Shown in pieces: positions 61,216 to 64,000 of a DNA stretch of 64,000 nt. Made by a program: the position numbers and the translations under genes. The number at the start of each line of letters is the position of its first letter. The first letter of the stretch is position 1. The notes below the pieces were generated by a model. That model worked only from the letters and a program-made list of their open reading frames with translations. It was not told the origin of the DNA and searched no databases. The stretch is from positions 263,351-327,350 of the forward strand of contig JANSYM010000003.1 of NCBI GenBank assembly GCA_024742355.1, written 5' to 3'. Source of the stretch: Hyphomonadaceae bacterium. GTDB taxonomy: Bacteria; Pseudomonadota; Alphaproteobacteria; Caulobacterales; Hyphomonadaceae.

Positions 61216-61905
61216 TTAGACTTCTTCAATCAATTCAGGACCTTGATTGCGGACATTGCCGACTGTCGGGGCGACGGCCCAGGCGTGCATGGCGTCTGTC
61301 GCGAAGGGCTCGTACAGGTCCTCGACATCGCGCGTCGAGGTGTCGAGCCAGCGCTCATAATCCTGCGGATCCAAGATCACCGGCATACGGGTGTGGAGGC
61401 CGGCCATCAGGTCGTTGGGGGTGGTGGTGAGGATGGTGAAACTGTCGACCTCTGAGCCATCAATTGTGGCGCGATCCCAGAGCCCGGCAAAGCAGAACCA
61501 GCGCCGGTTGCGCAGGCCGATGGCGAAGGGTGTCTTGCTGCCTTTCTGGCCGGTCCATTCATAGAAGCCGCTGGCCGGGACCAGGCAGCGTTTGTGGCGG
61601 AAGGCGCCGCGGAACGTGTTGGACGTGGCGATCGTTTCGCTTCGTGCGTTGAAAGTAGAGAATTTTTTCTCTTTGAGCGGTTTGCGCCACCAGCTCGGCA
61701 CAAGGCCCCACATGGCCGGTGCCATATGCCGCTCGCCGGCTGGAACCGGTTCGTCTTCACCGGCAATCCGGATGATCGGGGCGATCTGGGTGGGGGCGAT
61801 ATTATAGGCCGGTTCGGGGGGATCGATGCCGGCATATTCGAACAGATTGAGGTAGGAACTATACTCCTCCCAGCTGACACCATGCCTGAAAAACCGTCCG
61901 CACAC
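61216..61905 (-). CDS. SOS-response-associated peptidase (SRAP/YedK-HMCES type)
   Basis: 229 residues from GTG at 61905. The family needs MCGRF at the N-terminus since Cys2 forms the covalent crosslink to abasic sites in single-stranded DNA; the reading frame gives CGRFF directly after this GTG. Other active residues: PAYNIAPTQ (Asn), PASGFYEW (Glu) and LHTRMPVIL (His). An ATG 28 codons upstream would bury the Cys and is rejected. Convergent with the DegT gene, and not next to a lexA-type gene. Confidence 0.93.
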   Translation of the reverse strand: MCGRFFRHGVSWEEYSSYLNLFEYAGIDPPEPAYNIAPTQIAPIIRIAGEDEPVPAGERHMAPAMWGLVPSWWRKPLKEKKFSTFNARSETIATSNTFRGAFRHKRCLVPASGFYEWTGQKGSKTPFAIGLRNRRWFCFAGLWDRATIDGSEVDSFTILTTTPNDLMAGLHTRMPVILDPQDYERWLDTSTRDVEDLYEPFATDAMHAWAVAPTVGNVRNQGPELIEEV

Positions 61906-61972
61906 GCTTGCTGACCCCCGTCCGAACCCGCTCCGAAACTTGCACAAGTGTGACTCAAATCGCGCTGAAAAC

Positions 61973-63382
61973 CTAGTCCGTGCGTACAACTCGGCCGGGA
62001 TTCATCAAACCATTGGGATCGAGCGCCGCCTTGATGGCTTTCATCGTCGCTGTCGCCGCAGCCGGCCGGATTGTCTCCAGCTCATCACGTTTCAGACGGC
62101 CAACACCATGCTCTGCACTGATCGACCCGCCAAAGGCCATCGCTTCGTCATGCACGATCCGGGTAATCTCGCCGGCATGGTTGCTGAGCACGGGTGCCGC
62201 CGTGTCTTTCGGCTCGCAGGCGGAATAGTGCAGATTGCCATCGCCGACATGGCCGAAGGCGATGATCTCAGCGCTCGGCGAAACGTCGTGGATGGCGTGT
62301 TCGGCGCGATCGAGGAAATCCGGGATCTGCGAGATCGGGACGGAGATGTCGTGATTGATCGCTGTGGCATAGGCGCGTTTGCACAGCGGGATGCTCTCGC
62401 GGATGGTCCAGAAGGATTTCGCCTGGGTCAGGCTCTCGGCGATGACCGCATCGGCGGCGAGGCCGGCTTCGAACGCGGCCTGCAAGGCGGTTTCCATCAC
62501 CTCCCTCGCGAGCGTGTCATTGGCCATGGAGATTTCGCAGAGCACGCGCCAGGGCAGGTCATTGGGCTGCGGGTCGCGCACGTCCGGCATTTCAGACTGG
62601 ACCATTTCAATCGCCGTGGCCGGAATGATCTCGAAACTGGTCACTGTATCACCGGCATGGTCGCGGGTGAGGGCGAGCAGCTCGACCACGGCCTTGGCGC
62701 TTTCGCAGCTGATCCAGGCCGTGCTCTTCGCCACTTTCGGGAACAGTTTGAGCGTCGCTGCCGTGATGATGCCGAGCGTGCCTTCGGCGCCGGCAAACAG
62801 GTGCTTGAGGTCGTAGCCCGTATTGTTCTTGCGCAGGCCGGACAAGCCGTCCCAGATCTCGCCATTTGGCAGCACCACTTCCAGGCCCAGGATCAAATCG
62901 CGCATCATGCCATAGCGCAGCACCGCCACGCCGCCAGCATTGGTCGAGATCAGGCCGCCAATTGTTGCGGTTCCCTCAGATCCAAGCGAGAGCGGGAACA
63001 GGCGGCTTGCATCATCCGCAGCGTCCTGGGCTTTGACCAATGGTGCGCCGGCTTCGATTGTCAGCGAGTTATTGAACGGATCAACCGCGCGAACCGCCTG
63101 CATGCGCCGCAGCGACAAGGTAATCTCGCCATGCGGCGTGCCCGCATCGACAAGACCGGTATTGCCGCCTTGCGGCGTGATCGCGACCTGGTGGGTCTGG
63201 CACAGTTTGACCAAAGCCGAGACCTGCTGGGTGGAAGCCGGCAGAGCCAGAAACGGCGTGTGGCCCTGAAACGTGCCGCGCCAGGGTGTGGCGGCTTCTT
63301 CCAGGCTCTCATTGTCCATGCGCCAACCCTTGTCCCCGAGCAGGGCTTTGGCGTCGGAAAGGAAGTCATTTGGTAAGGTCAT
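61973..63382 (-). CDS. FAD-linked oxidase, D-2-hydroxyacid dehydrogenase type
   Basis: 469 residues of the VAO/PCMH flavoprotein family (GlcD/D2HGDH/D-lactate dehydrogenase-like). FAD-binding PQGGNTGLVDAGTP and NNTGYDLKHLFAGAEGTLGIIT are typical, as is the C-terminal active-site GSISAEHGVGRLKRDEL. Oxidises D-2-hydroxyglutarate or D-lactate-type substrates; which cannot be read. Ends near the SRAP gene start and begins 9 bases after the Sua5 gene stop. Confidence 0.92.
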   Translation of the reverse strand: MTLPNDFLSDAKALLGDKGWRMDNESLEEAATPWRGTFQGHTPFLALPASTQQVSALVKLCQTHQVAITPQGGNTGLVDAGTPHGEITLSLRRMQAVRAVDPFNNSLTIEAGAPLVKAQDAADDASRLFPLSLGSEGTATIGGLISTNAGGVAVLRYGMMRDLILGLEVVLPNGEIWDGLSGLRKNNTGYDLKHLFAGAEGTLGIITAATLKLFPKVAKSTAWISCESAKAVVELLALTRDHAGDTVTSFEIIPATAIEMVQSEMPDVRDPQPNDLPWRVLCEISMANDTLAREVMETALQAAFEAGLAADAVIAESLTQAKSFWTIRESIPLCKRAYATAINHDISVPISQIPDFLDRAEHAIHDVSPSAEIIAFGHVGDGNLHYSACEPKDTAAPVLSNHAGEITRIVHDEAMAFGGSISAEHGVGRLKRDELETIRPAAATATMKAIKAALDPNGLMNPGRVVRTD

Positions 63383-63391
63383 ACAGACCTC

Positions 63392-64000
63392 TTACGCGGT
63401 TTTCGCCGCGCGCGTAATGCGGTCATTGATCGCTTCGCCAAGGCCGTGCGCGGGAATCGGCGCGATGGCGATGCGATCATGGGCCTGATCGAGCTGTCGT
63501 AGCATGCCGAACAGGTTGGCCGCCGCTTCGGCCAGGTCCCCAGTCTGGGACAGGTTCAGGGTCGCATCTCCGAGGCCAAAACCGAGCAGGGCTTCTCCCG
63601 GCTCAGGCGCGGTTACGTTCAGACGCAGCCGGGCATTCGGCGCATAGTGCCGGAGCAGCTGTCCCGGCGATTGCGGGGCATCCGGGTCGAGCTCCGGGCG
63701 CACCAGCCCTGGCCAGACGCGTTCAATCTCTGCCGGGTCGAGGCTTCCAGGCCGAAGCAAAGCCGGCCGTTCGCTGCGCGCATCAATGATGGTCGACTCC
63801 AGGCCGGCCGTGCAGGCGCCGCCATCGAGAATGAGGTCGACCCGGTCGCCCATGTCTGCAGCGACATGTTCAGCGCGGGTAGGGCTGATTTGGCCGCTGG
63901 GATTGGCCGACGGGGCGACCAGCGGCCCATCAAACGCCGCCAGCAGTCGCTGTGCGACGGGATGATTGGGTAGACGCAGGGCGACACTGGGCAGTCCAGC
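63392..64000 (-). CDS. L-threonylcarbamoyladenylate synthase (Sua5/TsaC2), 5' truncated
   Basis: C-terminal about 203 codons of a Sua5-family protein which makes threonylcarbamoyl-AMP for the t6A modification of tRNA. The frame runs off the window edge. Present are PNHPVAQRLLAAF, the YrdC-type PSANPSGQISPTRAEHV loop, GLESTIIDA, RPG and, at the linker, SPGQLLRHYAPNARL followed by the C-terminal Sua5 domain, which separates it from shorter TsaC. Ends near the FAD oxidase start, likely an operon. Confidence 0.9.
   Translation of the reverse strand, partial: AGLPSVALRLPNHPVAQRLLAAFDGPLVAPSANPSGQISPTRAEHVAADMGDRVDLILDGGACTAGLESTIIDARSERPALLRPGSLDPAEIERVWPGLVRPELDPDAPQSPGQLLRHYAPNARLRLNVTAPEPGEALLGFGLGDATLNLSQTGDLAEAAANLFGMLRQLDQAHDRIAIAPIPAHGLGEAINDRITRAAKTA

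Noticed and set aside
61940-63376. Plus-strand frame (478 codons) opposite the FAD-linked oxidase
   Set aside because: Antisense of a motif-rich flavoprotein; Arg/His/Gln-rich composition and no family features.

Overview
The window looks like a chromosome segment of a GC-rich alphaproteobacterium, most likely of the Hyphomonadaceae/Caulobacterales neighbourhood. This is inferred from gene content and order: class I (archaeal-type) lysyl-tRNA synthetase, the ileS-lspA-DUF3035-M16-M16 block, a TipF-like degenerate EAL protein, class II DAHP synthase, mreBCD-mrdA-rodA, and many short-signal lipoproteins. There are no rRNA genes, recognisable tRNAs, insertion sequences or CRISPR arrays. Coding density is high and no gene-free stretch exceeds about 300 bases.

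Layout. 1-4.7 kb: end of a D-Ala-D-Ala carboxypeptidase, a beta-lactamase-family serine hydrolase, a GGDEF-EAL protein and a voltage-gated-type K+ channel. 4.7-10.3 kb (minus strand): translation cluster infC-(exported low-complexity protein)-rpmI-rplT-pheS-pheT, with an AUA start for infC and a possible attenuator before pheS. 10.3-22.4 kb: glycosyltransferase, hydrolases, lysS, a membrane protein/Xre pair under a 34-bp palindrome, CPBP protease, alkyl sulfatase, Sel1 protein, SDR, and an ArsR-SRPBCC-DUF3052-VTT run whose ArsR start codon sits in a perfect 18-bp inverted repeat. 22.4-31.5 kb: leuA behind a Leu-rich leader peptide, the elongasome operon mreB-mreC-mreD-mrdA-rodA, and an NSS transporter. 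31.5-43.2 kb: a putative delta-carbonic anhydrase lipoprotein, proline iminopeptidase, a DUF262/DUF1524 restriction-type protein, an FAH enzyme, a metal-site-less MBL-like lipoprotein, a possible structured RNA, an Acg-type nitroreductase with MarR, TipF-like protein, HAD hydrolase, MaoC hydratase and ribF. 43.2-56 kb: an Ile-rich leader peptide, ileS, lspA, DUF3035 lipoprotein, an active/inactive M16 protease pair, BCCT carrier, a TIR-ParA fusion, class II DAHP synthase, MATE exporter. 56-64 kb: HU, two uncharacterised genes, an MDR oxidoreductase, a Gfo/Idh + DegT sugar-nucleotide pair, an SRAP protein, an FAD-linked oxidase and the end of a Sua5 protein.

Most of the window is housekeeping: cell-wall elongation, translation, amino-acid biosynthesis and envelope lipoproteins. 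The parts most worth a second look are (i) the TIR-ParA fusion, (ii) leader-peptide attenuators before leuA and ileS plus a hairpin switch before pheS, which together suggest amino-acid-sensing control of aminoacyl-tRNA synthetases, and (iii) several compact palindromic operators. All functional calls rest on reading motifs by eye; no searches were run.
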